A stretch of DNA of 64,000 nucleotides, from contig NZ_CP121261.1 in NCBI RefSeq assembly GCF_029637605.1, positions 1,488,001 through 1,552,000 of the forward strand, written 5' to 3'. Both the position numbers and the translations under genes were made by a program. Of the stretch, positions 53,734 through 62,884 are shown piece after piece. The stretch is from Achromobacter spanius. GTDB taxonomy: Bacteria > Pseudomonadota > Gammaproteobacteria > Burkholderiales > Burkholderiaceae_B. The stretch's first letter is position 1. Every line of letters begins with the position of its first letter. The notes under the pieces are model-generated. The model was not told where the DNA came from, ran no database searches, and was given only the letters and a program-made list of their open reading frames with translations.

Positions 53734-55461
53734 ATGTCGGAAAAACTGGAAATCACAGGCGGCGAAGCCATCGCCCGCATGTTCGCCGCGCATGATGTCG
53801 GCTTGATGTTTGGCATGGGCGGCTTTCAACTGCTGCCCTTCTACGACGCCGTGCGGCGCTTGAAGCTGAATCACAACCTGATCAACGACGAACGCTGCGC
53901 CGTGTTTGCCGCCGACGCCTACACCAAGGTCAGCGGGCGCCCCGGCGTGTGCGACGCCACCTTGGGGCCAGGCGCCACCAACCTGGTCACCGGCCTGGCC
54001 GAAGCCTTCAACGCCGGCACGCCGCTGGTGGCGCTGGTGGGCGACTCGCATCGCCTGCATTCGTGGAAGAACATGACGCAGGAAGCGCGCCAGCTTGAAG
54101 TGCTGCGCCCCGTGGTCAAGGACGTGCTGCGCGTGGAGATGATCGAGCGCATTCCCGAACTGGTGCGCCGCGCGTTCGCGGTGGCCACCAGCGGCCGCCC
54201 TGGCCCCGTGGTGCTGGACGTGCCCGAAGACATCGCGCATGCCGTCCATGCCTTTGACGCCGACGAGTTCTATTCCAGCGCCAACGCCCGCCGCGCCCCC
54301 GCGCTGCGCTGCCGCCCCGCCGCCGATGATCTGGCCCAGGCGGCCAGCATGTTGGCCGGCGCCGCGCGCCCCCTGATGCTGTGCGGCGGCGGCGTGCACA
54401 TCAGCGACGCCGCCCTGGCCGTTGAAGCCTTCGCGCACCGCTTCAACATCCCCGTGGCGCACACCATGAGCGGCAAGGGCGCCATTGCTTGCAGCGACCC
54501 GCTGAACGCGGGCCTCTTCGGCCGCTACAGCCGCATCGCCAATGACCTGATCGCCAAGGCCGACTGCCTGTTCGTCGTGGGCTGCAAACTGGGCGAAGTG
54601 GCTACTCGGCGTTATGACCTGTTGAACGCGGGCGTGCCGGTCATTCATCTGGACATCGTGGCCGAAGAGTTCGACCGCACCACCACCCCTGCCCTGCGGC
54701 TATGGGGCGACGCGCGCGCCACGCTTGAAGAATTGGGCGAACTCATGGCGGCGCAAACGTCGCAAGCCGACCGCCAGGCCTATGCGGACGAAGTCGGGCA
54801 AGCCATGCACGCCTGGCGCGAATCCGTGCAGGGCAAGCTGACATCTTCCGACAGCCCGATCGGCATGGCGCGCCTGATGCATGAGATCAACGCCACGCTG
54901 CCCGAAGACGGCATCCTGGTGGCCGACGGCGGCTTTGCCGCGCATTGGGGCGGCCTGCTGTTCGACACCAAGCGCGCGGGCCGGGGCTTTGTGCCCGACC
55001 GGGGCTTTGCCTCCATCGGCTACGGCATTCCAGGTGCGATCGGCGCCGCTGCCGCCGCGCCGGGGCGCCAGGTCGTCAGCCTGACCGGTGACGGCGGCTG
55101 CAATATGTCGCTGGGCGAATTGGAAACGGCGGTGCGCATGGGCCTGGCGTTCACGCTGGTGGTGGTGAACAACGCGGCCTCGGGGTATATCAAGGCGTTG
55201 CAGCACCTGATGTATGGCGGCGGCAGCTATCAATCGTCCGACCTTGCGGAAACCAACTACGCCAACGTGGCGCGCGCGCTGGGTTGCAACGGCATCCGCG
55301 TGGAAGACCCCGCCGACATCAAGGCGGCCTTGGCCAGCGCCTACGCCTGCAAGGACCGCCCCACTATCCTGGACGTCGTGGTCACGCGCGACCCGGCGCA
55401 CATGTTGCCGGGTGTGGACAGCCGCGCCGCCAAGATCAAGCCGGGCGACCGCATCGCCTGA
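53734..55461 (+). CDS. Thiamine-diphosphate-dependent enzyme (acetolactate synthase/decarboxylase-like)
   Basis: A 575-residue enzyme with the three-domain layout of the family: N-terminal pyrimidine-binding domain with the activating Glu53 (NLINDERCAVFAADAYTKVS), central domain (LCGGGVHISDAALAVEAFAH), and C-terminal diphosphate-binding domain with the motif GDGGCNMSLGELETAVRMGL starting near residue 451 and ending NN. GAGGAG precedes the ATG. Relatives include acetolactate synthase-like proteins, benzoylformate and sulphopyruvate decarboxylases; which reaction applies here cannot be told. It lies between the duplicated-domain gene and a solute receptor. Confidence 0.8.
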   Translation: MSEKLEITGGEAIARMFAAHDVGLMFGMGGFQLLPFYDAVRRLKLNHNLINDERCAVFAADAYTKVSGRPGVCDATLGPGATNLVTGLAEAFNAGTPLVALVGDSHRLHSWKNMTQEARQLEVLRPVVKDVLRVEMIERIPELVRRAFAVATSGRPGPVVLDVPEDIAHAVHAFDADEFYSSANARRAPALRCRPAADDLAQAASMLAGAARPLMLCGGGVHISDAALAVEAFAHRFNIPVAHTMSGKGAIACSDPLNAGLFGRYSRIANDLIAKADCLFVVGCKLGEVATRRYDLLNAGVPVIHLDIVAEEFDRTTTPALRLWGDARATLEELGELMAAQTSQADRQAYADEVGQAMHAWRESVQGKLTSSDSPIGMARLMHEINATLPEDGILVADGGFAAHWGGLLFDTKRAGRGFVPDRGFASIGYGIPGAIGAAAAAPGRQVVSLTGDGGCNMSLGELETAVRMGLAFTLVVVNNAASGYIKALQHLMYGGGSYQSSDLAETNYANVARALGCNGIRVEDPADIKAALASAYACKDRPTILDVVVTRDPAHMLPGVDSRAAKIKPGDRIA

Positions 55462-55523
55462 TATCAGTCAGCAGCCACAACAACGACAACACGCACAACA
55501 ATACAAAGCGAGGAGACAACACC

Positions 55524-56501
55524 ATGAAGAGAAGAACCTGGATCAGCTTGGCGGCCGCAACGCTGGCCCTATCGCTGACGGGCGCCGCCACGGCGCAAGG
55601 CAGCTACCCCGACCACCCCATCCGCCTGATCGTGCCTTTTCCGCCGGGCGGCACGTCCGACGTGGTGGGCCGCATCTTCGCCGAGGCGCTGGGCAAGCAG
55701 TTGGGCCAGACGGTGGTCGTGGAAAACCGGGGCGGCGCGGGCGGTACGGTCGGCACGCGCGCGGTGGCGTCCGCCGCGCCCGACGGCTACACGCTGCTGC
55801 TGGGCACGTCCAGCACCAACGGCACCAATTCGGCGGTGTACAAGAACCTGTCTTACGACGCCGTGAAAGACTTCACCCCTGTCACGCAGATCATCCGCGT
55901 GCCGGGCGTGATTGTGGTCAACAAGGATTTCCCGGCCAAGGACTACGCGCAATTCTTCGCGTTGGTGAAAAGCGCGCCGGGCAAGTATTCGTATGCGTCC
56001 TCGGGCAATGGCGGGGCCACGCACATGGCCATGGAGTACTACAAGTCGCTCTCGGGGCTGGACATGATGCACGTGCCGTATCGCGGCACCGGCCCGGCGT
56101 TGAACGACGTCATCGCCGGCCAGGTGCCCATCTTGTGGGACACGGCGGCGTCGTCCATGGCGCACATCCAGTCAGGCAATTTGCGGGCGATCGTGGTGGC
56201 GGCCAAGGCGCGCTTGCCGCAACTGCCCGACGTGCCGACCTTCGCGGAAATGGGCCTGCCTGACTACGACGCCGAAATGTGGAACGGCCTGCTGGCGCCG
56301 GCGGGCCTGCCCAAGGACGTGCTGGCCAAGCTGAGCGACGCGTCGCGCAAGGCGCTGGCGGACCCGGACGTGCAGGCCAAGTACGCGGGCGTGGGCGCCT
56401 ATGTGGTGGCCGACACGCCCGAGGAGTTTGGCGCGATGATCAAAGCCGATGTGGCCAAGTGGAAGAAGGTGGCCGACTTCGCCCACATCTCGGTGCAATA
56501 G
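55524..56501 (+). CDS. Bug-type tripartite tricarboxylate transporter receptor
   Basis: A 325-residue periplasmic binding protein of the Bug/TctC family, very abundant in Bordetella and Achromobacter. Signal peptide MKRRTWISLAAATLALSLTG, cleavage near ATA; then the family start SYPDHPIRLIVPFPPGGTSD, the VVENRGGAGGTVGTRAVASA block and MMHVPYRGTGPALNDVIAGQ. GAGGAGA lies before the ATG. No TctA/TctB membrane genes are adjacent, as is common for Bug receptors. It probably captures the carboxylate processed by the neighbouring enzymes. Confidence 0.85.
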   Translation: MKRRTWISLAAATLALSLTGAATAQGSYPDHPIRLIVPFPPGGTSDVVGRIFAEALGKQLGQTVVVENRGGAGGTVGTRAVASAAPDGYTLLLGTSSTNGTNSAVYKNLSYDAVKDFTPVTQIIRVPGVIVVNKDFPAKDYAQFFALVKSAPGKYSYASSGNGGATHMAMEYYKSLSGLDMMHVPYRGTGPALNDVIAGQVPILWDTAASSMAHIQSGNLRAIVVAAKARLPQLPDVPTFAEMGLPDYDAEMWNGLLAPAGLPKDVLAKLSDASRKALADPDVQAKYAGVGAYVVADTPEEFGAMIKADVAKWKKVADFAHISVQ

Positions 56502-56502
56502 C

Positions 56503-57297
56503 ATGGGCCAGCGCGTAAAAGACAAGGTCGCGCTGGTGTTCGGCGCGGGGTCGTCGGGGCCGGGCTGGGGCAACGGCAAGGCGGCCGCCGCGCTGTATGC
56601 CCGCGAGGGCGCGCGGGTCTACGCCGTGGACGTGCGCGCGGAAGCGGCCGAGGAAACCCGGCGCGTCATCGAAGCCGAAGGCGGGCAATGCGCCGCGCTG
56701 GTGGCCGACGTGACGCAGTCCGCGCAGATCCAGGCCGTGGTGGCGCGCGTGCTGGACGAAGCGGGCCGCATCGACATCCTGCACAACAATGTGGGCATCA
56801 CCGAAATGGGCGGCCCCATCGAGGCCAGCGAGGAAAGCTGGCACCGCGTGCTGGACACCAACCTGACCGGCGTGTTCCTGACCTGCAAGCACGTGCTGCC
56901 GGCCATGCTGGCGCAAGGCGGCGGCAGCATCATCAACATCTCGTCGCTGGCGTCGATCCAGGTCAACAGCTATCCGTACACGTCCTATTACGCGGCCAAG
57001 GCGGGGCTGAACCATCTGACCCGGTCCCTGGCCGTGCGCTATGCGCCGGACAATATCCGGGTCAACGCGGTGCTGCCGGGCGTGATCGACACGCCATTGA
57101 TCTACCAGCAAATCGCCGGCCAGTTCCAGGACGTGGAAGCCATGCGCCAGCGTCGCAACGCCGCCAGCCCTATGGGCCGCATGGGCGATGCCTGGGACGT
57201 GGCGCACGCCGCGCTGTTCCTGGTCAGCGACGAAGCCAAGTACATCACCGGCGTGTGCCTGCCGGTGGATGGCGGCAAGGCCTGCGCGGGACGCTAG
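56503..57297 (+). CDS. Short-chain dehydrogenase/reductase (SDR)
   Basis: A 264-residue classical SDR. The nucleotide-binding region reads VFGAGSSGPGWGNGKAAAAL, a longer glycine loop than the usual TGxxxGxG; then the NVGITE structural motif, catalytic Ser in INISSLASIQVNS, and YTSYYAAKAGL with the catalytic Tyr and Lys. It begins one base after the Bug receptor stop codon, so the genes are co-transcribed. Substrate unknown, presumably a hydroxy or keto acid of this pathway. Confidence 0.85.
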   Translation: MGQRVKDKVALVFGAGSSGPGWGNGKAAAALYAREGARVYAVDVRAEAAEETRRVIEAEGGQCAALVADVTQSAQIQAVVARVLDEAGRIDILHNNVGITEMGGPIEASEESWHRVLDTNLTGVFLTCKHVLPAMLAQGGGSIINISSLASIQVNSYPYTSYYAAKAGLNHLTRSLAVRYAPDNIRVNAVLPGVIDTPLIYQQIAGQFQDVEAMRQRRNAASPMGRMGDAWDVAHAALFLVSDEAKYITGVCLPVDGGKACAGR

Positions 57298-57366
57298 CTC
57301 TTCGTGCTGCGGGGCCGACTTTGGGGCAAGCTCCGAGCACGTTCAGGGGCGCGCTCCGGCGCACAG

Positions 57367-58176
57367 TCAAGGACGCGGCAGCAGGTCCGCCGACAGCTCA
57401 GCCGCCGCGCGTTGCAAGGCCGCCACCACGTCATGCAGGCGCGCGCCGGACAGGCGTGAGCGGATCGCCGCCACGCTCAAGGCGGCCACCACGTTCTGCT
57501 CGCGGTCCAGCACCGGCACGCCCACACCCAGCATGTCGGGAATGATGCGACCCGGGTTCAGCGCATAGCCCTGCTTGCGGGCGGCGGCAATGTCGTCGCG
57601 CAGCATGTCGGTGGATGGGAGGTCGGGCGCGGTGGTGGCGTCATAGCGCGCCAGCACCCGTTCGATATCGTCGTTGGGCAGGAACGCCAGCAGCGCCAGG
57701 CTGCCCGCCCCCACGCCCAAGGGCCGTCTGTGCCCCACTTCCAGCGTCAGGATCTTGATGGGAAAGTCGCCCGTCTTGCGGTCCACGCACACGGCTTCGT
57801 GGCCGGAACGCACTGACAGGAAACTGGTGTCGCCGGTGGACTGGGCCAGCCGCAGCACGGCGGATTCCGCAATGGCCTTGATGCCGTGGCGGCTTTCCGC
57901 GGCCAGGCCCAGGATGTAGGACTCGCGCCCCAGGCTGTACGTCTTCAGCTTGGCGTTCAGCGACAAAAAGCCTTCCTGCAGCAAGGCCGACAACATGCGA
58001 TGCGCCGTGGGCGGGGTCAGGCCAAGGTCGCGCACGACGTCGCTCAAGCCCACGCCCCGCGCGGGCGCGGCCCCCACGTATTTCAGCAGGCGCAGCACGC
58101 GGAAGATGCTTTGCGCGCCACCCACCGCATCGGCGGCGCGCGGCGAGGCCGGCACGGAAGAACGGGCGGTGCTCAT
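57367..58176 (-). CDS. IclR-family transcriptional regulator
   Basis: A 269-residue regulator with an N-terminal winged helix (SIFRVLRLLKYVGAAPARGV, then LSDVVRDLGLTPPTAHRMLS) and the C-terminal IclR effector domain (GLAAESRHGIKAIAESAVLR, LEVGHRRPLGVGAGSLALLA, RDDIAAARKQGYALNPG). It converges on the SDR gene. It is the likely regulator of the TPP-enzyme cluster; the two palindromes at the head of that cluster are candidate binding sites, while none was seen upstream of this gene itself. Confidence 0.85.
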   Translation of the reverse strand: MSTARSSVPASPRAADAVGGAQSIFRVLRLLKYVGAAPARGVGLSDVVRDLGLTPPTAHRMLSALLQEGFLSLNAKLKTYSLGRESYILGLAAESRHGIKAIAESAVLRLAQSTGDTSFLSVRSGHEAVCVDRKTGDFPIKILTLEVGHRRPLGVGAGSLALLAFLPNDDIERVLARYDATTAPDLPSTDMLRDDIAAARKQGYALNPGRIIPDMLGVGVPVLDREQNVVAALSVAAIRSRLSGARLHDVVAALQRAAAELSADLLPRP

Positions 58177-58254
58177 TGGGCGCGGATCATCGGGCGGTGT
58201 TCATCGGGCTGCGGGGCATCGGGCTGCGGATCATCGAGCAGTGTCATCCCGCGA

Positions 58255-58959
58255 TCAATGCACGGTGGTGCCATCGGGCGGCGTCTGGTTCAGCCCCAGG
58301 GCCGCTTCCCAGCTTCGCAGCGGCACGCAGGTCTGCAAGCGGACGATGGCGCGCTCGATCAGGGCGGGATGCAGTTCGTGGCCGACGTGGCTGGCGATGT
58401 CGATGGTGGAATCCCCGTGCAGCGTTTCCAGCCGGGCTTGCGCGGCCTGGATGTGGGACACGTTCATGACCGGGTCGTCGGCGCCGTGCAGCAGGTGCAG
58501 GGTGGTGAATTGCGGCGCGGCCTTTGGCAATTGCGCATAGCGTCCCGAGAACGCGATGACGCGCCCGGCCATGCCGTCGTGGGCCTGCACCAGTTCCAGC
58601 GCCATGATGGCGCCCTGCGAAAAGCCCGCCACCGCCGTGTCCGACTGCAGCAACTTGAAGCGAGCCTGCGCCTGGCGCACATAGGCTTCCAGGGGCGGCA
58701 TGGCCGCCGCCACGCGCTCGGCGCGGTTGTCTTCGCTGATGCCGCGCACTGAAAACCACTGCCGTCCCGCGCCGCCGCCGTCAAAGGGCTCGAAGCCTTC
58801 GGGCGCCAGCACCGCCGCCATCGGGAAGGCCGCGCGCACGGCGTCGGCCAATGGCCGCAGGTTATCGGGCGACCCGCCCACGCCGTGCAACAGGATGAAC
58901 AACTGGCGCACGTCGACGCCCGCTTCGGGAAGGAATTCAAGTGAACCGGTAGATGCCAT
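58255..58959 (-). CDS. ypfH: Alpha/beta-hydrolase esterase (YpfH/carboxylesterase type)
   Basis: A 234-residue cytoplasmic esterase. Catalytic Ser114 lies in VAGFSQGAIM, the oxyanion region is FILLHGVGGSPDN, the acid is in LHGADDPVMNV and the His in SHVGHELHPAL. The ATG at 58959 gives the normal start; in-frame codons further upstream (to 59172) lack protein character. It is similar in size to E. coli YpfH and bacterial carboxylesterase/phospholipase family members. It diverges from the permease gene. Confidence 0.8.
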   Translation of the reverse strand: MASTGSLEFLPEAGVDVRQLFILLHGVGGSPDNLRPLADAVRAAFPMAAVLAPEGFEPFDGGGAGRQWFSVRGISEDNRAERVAAAMPPLEAYVRQAQARFKLLQSDTAVAGFSQGAIMALELVQAHDGMAGRVIAFSGRYAQLPKAAPQFTTLHLLHGADDPVMNVSHIQAAQARLETLHGDSTIDIASHVGHELHPALIERAIVRLQTCVPLRSWEAALGLNQTPPDGTTVH

Positions 58960-59140
58960 GAAACTGCTCCGTGCTGGCTGGGGCCGCGGGACTGCGCCGC
59001 TGTCACAGCATTGTAAAATGCGCGGCGTTGGCGCTGGCGCCCCCCTTTGGTTCCCTGGGGATGCCCTTGCCTCTTGCTGGCAGTCCCTTGTCGCGGACCC
59101 TGCCTGAATGCCGCCGCGGCGGCCACTTTTCCCCGTTGCA

Positions 59141-60631
59141 ATGCAAACACCGATTTCCGATTCTGGCGCCACGCCCGCCAGCCAGAATCAGCTGCACCGC
59201 GTGCTCAAGGCGCGCCACCTGACGATGATAGCGCTGGGCGGAGCCATCGGCACCGGCCTGTTCGTGGCCTCCGGCGCGGCCATTGCCGAAGCGGGTCCCG
59301 GCGGCGCCCTGCTCGTCTACCTGGTGATTGGCCTGATGGTCTACTTCATCATGACGAGCCTGGGCGAACTGGCCACCTTCATGCCGGTGTCGGGCTCGTT
59401 CTGCACCTATGCGTCACGCTACGTGGACCCCGGCTTCGGCTTCGCGCTGGGATGGAACTTCTGGGTCAGTTGGGCCACGGTTGTCGCCGTGGACGTGGTG
59501 GCCGCCCAACTGGTCATGGCGTACTGGCTGCCGGACACGCCGGGCTGGATCTGGAGCGTGGCATTTTTAGCGCTGACCTTCGGGCTGAACGCCTTTTCAG
59601 CGCGCAGCTTCGGCGAAGCCGAATACTGGTTCGCCCTGATCAAGGTGGTGGCCGTGCTGTGCTTCATTGCCGTCGGCCTGGGCATGCTGGTGGGCATCAT
59701 CCACGGCGGCGACCAGGTCGGCCTGGCGAACTGGACCATCGGCGATGCGCCCTTCGTGGGCAACGCGGCCACCTGGGTGGGCGTGGCGATGGTGGTGGCC
59801 TATTCCTTCCAGGGCACCGAACTGGTGGGCGTGGCGGCGGGCGAATCCGAAAACCCGCGCCGCAATGTGCCGCGCGCCATCAATAGCGTGTTCTGGCGCA
59901 TCCTGCTGTTCTACGTGCTGGCCATTCTGATCATCGGCCTGCTGTTGCCCTATACCGACCCGCAATTGCTGCGCAACGACGTCGAAGACATCGCCGTCAG
60001 CCCGTTCACGCTGGTGTTCCAGCACGCGGGCCTGCTGTCGGCCGCCACCGTGATGAACGCGGTGATCCTGACGTCGGTGCTGTCGGCCGGCAATTCAGGC
60101 ATGTACGCTGCCACCCGCATGCTGTTCAACATGGCGGCCGAAGGCCAGGCGCCGGCGCTGTTCAAGCGGCTGACGTCCAAGGGCGTGCCGCTGTACGCGC
60201 TGCTGGCCACCACGGCGCTGGCCTGCCTGTGCCTGTTCAGCGTGGTGTACAGCCCGAAGGCGGTCTATATCTGGCTGCTGAATTTTGCGGGCATGACGGA
60301 ATTCATCGTGTGGCTGAGCATCGCGATGAGCCATTACCGGTTTCGCCAGGGCTACGTCAGGCACGGCTACGACACGGCCGACCTGCCCTACAAGGCCGGC
60401 CTGTTTCCCTTCGGCCCGGTGCTGGCCTTTGTGCTGTGCCTGGTGGTGACGCTGGGGCAGAACTACCAGGCGTTCCTGCAAGATCGCATCGACTGGATCG
60501 GGGTGGTGTCCACGTATCTGGCCATTCCGCTGTTCCTGGCGCTGTGGATCGGGCATCGCGTGGTGAAGAAGTCGCGCTGGGTGCGCTACGGGGACATGCG
60601 CTTTTATGGGCTGGATCGGGACCAGGGCTAG
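59141..60631 (+). CDS. Amino-acid permease (APC superfamily, AAT family)
   Basis: A 496-residue transporter with twelve predicted helices. Family signature at the first helix: LTMIALGGAIGTGLFVASGA; then GGALLVYLVIGLMVYFIMTS with GELATFMPVSGSF, and AYSFQGTELVGVAAGESENP. The ATG at 59141 is preferred over one at 59108, which adds Pro/Arg residues. It most resembles LysP/GabP-like proton symporters; the substrate cannot be fixed. Monocistronic. Confidence 0.82.
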   Translation: MQTPISDSGATPASQNQLHRVLKARHLTMIALGGAIGTGLFVASGAAIAEAGPGGALLVYLVIGLMVYFIMTSLGELATFMPVSGSFCTYASRYVDPGFGFALGWNFWVSWATVVAVDVVAAQLVMAYWLPDTPGWIWSVAFLALTFGLNAFSARSFGEAEYWFALIKVVAVLCFIAVGLGMLVGIIHGGDQVGLANWTIGDAPFVGNAATWVGVAMVVAYSFQGTELVGVAAGESENPRRNVPRAINSVFWRILLFYVLAILIIGLLLPYTDPQLLRNDVEDIAVSPFTLVFQHAGLLSAATVMNAVILTSVLSAGNSGMYAATRMLFNMAAEGQAPALFKRLTSKGVPLYALLATTALACLCLFSVVYSPKAVYIWLLNFAGMTEFIVWLSIAMSHYRFRQGYVRHGYDTADLPYKAGLFPFGPVLAFVLCLVVTLGQNYQAFLQDRIDWIGVVSTYLAIPLFLALWIGHRVVKKSRWVRYGDMRFYGLDRDQG

Positions 60632-60752
60632 GCGCGGGTCCGCCGGTTCAGGCCACAAAACCGCTCATCAGGCGGCCCATGGTTGGCCCATGGACGGCTC
60701 ATAGTCGACCCATAGCCGCTTAAAAAGCGGCCCACAAAACGGGGCTACAATA

Positions 60753-60768
60753 CTGTATATTCATACAG
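60753..60768. promoter_or_regulatory. LexA (SOS) box of the imuA operon
   Basis: CTGTATATTCATACAG matches the CTGT-N8-ACAG LexA consensus with an AT-only core except for one C. It ends two bases before the imuA start codon, so LexA binding would silence the mutagenesis cassette until DNA damage. Confidence 0.92.
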
Positions 60769-60770
60769 TA

Positions 60771-61475
60771 ATGATAACCCCTGAACGCATCCACCCCGCG
60801 TTGTGGCGCGCCACCCAGTTGGCCAAAGGCGCCGCGCGCACCCTGCCCACCGGGCACGCTTCGCTTTCCGCCGAGCTGCCGGACGGCGGCTGGCCGCTGG
60901 GATCCCTGATCGAACTGCTGACCCCGCATCCCGGCGTGGGCGAAATCCGCCTGCTGCGCCCGGCCCTGGCCCAATTGGAAACGCGCCGCCCCATTGCGCT
61001 GGTGCAACCGCCGCACCGGCCCCACATCGCCAGTTGGATGAGCTGGCGGCTGGATCCCCGGCAATTGCTGTGGGTGGCGCCGCAAAAACCCGTCGATACC
61101 CTCTGGGCCACGGAACAAATCCTGAAAAACGGCAGTTGCGGCGCGCTGATCTGCTGGCTGCCGCATGTGCGCCCTGAATCCCTGCGCCGGCTGCATCTGG
61201 CGGCCCAGGCAAGCGACCTGCTCTTCATTGCCATCCGCCCGGCCAAGGCCGCGCAGAATGCCACCGCCGCCCCCTTGCGGCTGGCGCTTGCGCCCGCCCC
61301 GGGCGGTTTATCCGTCCATATTCTGAAGCGCCGGGGGCCTGTCTGCGACACCCCGCTGTACGTGGGCCTGGAGCCCGGCGCGCCGACACCGTCTTCCCCC
61401 CGCCATGCGCCTTTGGATCGCCGCCTTCCTGCGCTGCCTGCCGCTGGACGTACTACGCCCGCACTGGCCGCATGA
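60771..61475 (+). CDS. imuA: Translesion synthesis-associated protein ImuA
   Basis: A 234-residue RecA/SulA-like protein of the damage-inducible mutagenesis cassette. The start follows the LexA box directly. Visible features are LPDGGWPLGSLIELLTPHPG at the position of the RecA-like N-terminal region and a hydrophobic APQKPVDTLWATEQILKNG segment. In other bacteria ImuA acts with ImuB and DnaE2 in error-prone bypass. The last 71 bases overlap imuB in another frame, indicating tight coupling. Confidence 0.88.
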   Translation: MITPERIHPALWRATQLAKGAARTLPTGHASLSAELPDGGWPLGSLIELLTPHPGVGEIRLLRPALAQLETRRPIALVQPPHRPHIASWMSWRLDPRQLLWVAPQKPVDTLWATEQILKNGSCGALICWLPHVRPESLRRLHLAAQASDLLFIAIRPAKAAQNATAAPLRLALAPAPGGLSVHILKRRGPVCDTPLYVGLEPGAPTPSSPRHAPLDRRLPALPAAGRTTPALAA

Positions 61476-62874
61476 GGAACACGCCTTCGCCGTCCTGGAC
61501 CAGGAACGCGTTGCCGCCCTCACCCCCGCCGCCCGCCAGGCCGGCGTCAAGCCGGGCATGCGCCGCGCGGGCGCCGCAGCCATCGCCCCGCAGGTGGAAC
61601 TCTTGCCGCGCCAGCCGCAGGCCGAAGCCGACACCCTGCACGGCGCGGCGCTGGCGCTGCTGCAATACACCCCCGAAATTGCCTTGGGCGATGCCGACAC
61701 CGTGCTCTTGAACGTGGGCGCCAGCCTGATGTTCTTCGGCGGCCCGCGCGCGCTGTCCCGGCGCATACGGGCCACCTTGGCCGCGCTGGATGTGCGGGTG
61801 TCCCTGGGCATGGCGCCCACCGCCCGGGGCGCCTGGCTGCTGGCGCACCGCCCCGGCCGGCGCGTGCCCCGGCGCACCCTCACCCTGCGCACGCTGACCC
61901 GTCGGTTGGACGCGCTGCCGCTGGCGCTGCTGCCCCAGGCCCAGGCGCGGCTGGACTGGCTGGGCGACATCGGCTGCCACGCCCTGGCCGACCTGCGCGC
62001 CCTGCCGCGCGCCGGCCTGCAACGGCGCAGCACGCCAGATCTGCTTCCCGCCCTGGACGCCGCCTATGGCCAGGCGCCGGAACTGTATCGCTGGATTGAA
62101 CCGCCCCACCAGTTTTCCCGGCGCATTGAACTCATGGATTACGTCGAGCACACCGACGCCGTGCTGGCCGTGGGGCGCCGCCTGGCCGAACAACTGGGCG
62201 GGTGGCTCACCGCACGGCAATTGGCGGTGCGGCGCGTGGTGCTCAGCATGGAACACGAACGCGGCCGCCATGCCCGCCCGCCCACCGAACTGGAACTGGC
62301 GCTGGCGCAACCGGTCTGGCAGGCGCCGCAAATCCTGCACCTGCTGCGCGAAAAGCTCAACCACGTCACGCTGGAAGCGCCCGTCATCGCCGTGTCGCTA
62401 TTGGCGCCCGACACCGTGGAGCAACCCGCCGTCAGCACCACGCTGTTTCCCGAACCCGGCGGCACCGCGGCCGACCACGCCCGCCTGCTGGACCTGCTGG
62501 TGGCCCGGCTGGGCCGCGATCAGGTGCGTCACGCCCATCCCACGCCCGACCATCGCCCCGAAGCCGCGAATTCCTGGGGCGACGCGCTGGCCACCCCGCG
62601 CCCGCCCCAGCCCCTGCCCCCCTTGCTGGACCGTCCCTTCTGGCTGCTGGAAACGCCGCTGGCCCTGAAGCTGTCGGGCCATCGCCCCCAATACGGCGGC
62701 CAGCCACTGCGGCTGGTGCGCGGGCCCGAACGCATCGAAAGCGGCTGGTGGGATCCGGCCCTGACCGTGCGCGACTACTTCGTCGCCGAAGACGCGGCGG
62801 CGGCGCGCTACTGGATCTACCGCGAACGCGACGCGGAACACGCGCGCTGGTTCCTGCACGGGCTCTACGCCTGA
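61405..62874 (+). CDS. imuB: Y-family polymerase-like protein ImuB
   Basis: A 489-residue member of the Y-family DNA polymerase group. It begins MRLWIAAFLRCLPLDVLRPH and continues with AVLDQERVAALTPAARQAGV; the catalytic acidic residues of true Y polymerases (for example the D of YAxVEQ/SIDE) are not found, as known for ImuB, which serves as a clamp-binding adaptor. The C-terminus carries the ImuB-specific GGQPLRLVRGPERIESGWWD and FVAEDAAAARYWIYRERD blocks. It lies between imuA and dnaE2. Confidence 0.88.
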   Translation: MRLWIAAFLRCLPLDVLRPHWPHEEHAFAVLDQERVAALTPAARQAGVKPGMRRAGAAAIAPQVELLPRQPQAEADTLHGAALALLQYTPEIALGDADTVLLNVGASLMFFGGPRALSRRIRATLAALDVRVSLGMAPTARGAWLLAHRPGRRVPRRTLTLRTLTRRLDALPLALLPQAQARLDWLGDIGCHALADLRALPRAGLQRRSTPDLLPALDAAYGQAPELYRWIEPPHQFSRRIELMDYVEHTDAVLAVGRRLAEQLGGWLTARQLAVRRVVLSMEHERGRHARPPTELELALAQPVWQAPQILHLLREKLNHVTLEAPVIAVSLLAPDTVEQPAVSTTLFPEPGGTAADHARLLDLLVARLGRDQVRHAHPTPDHRPEAANSWGDALATPRPPQPLPPLLDRPFWLLETPLALKLSGHRPQYGGQPLRLVRGPERIESGWWDPALTVRDYFVAEDAAAARYWIYRERDAEHARWFLHGLYA

Positions 62875-62884
62875 GGCTTCGCGC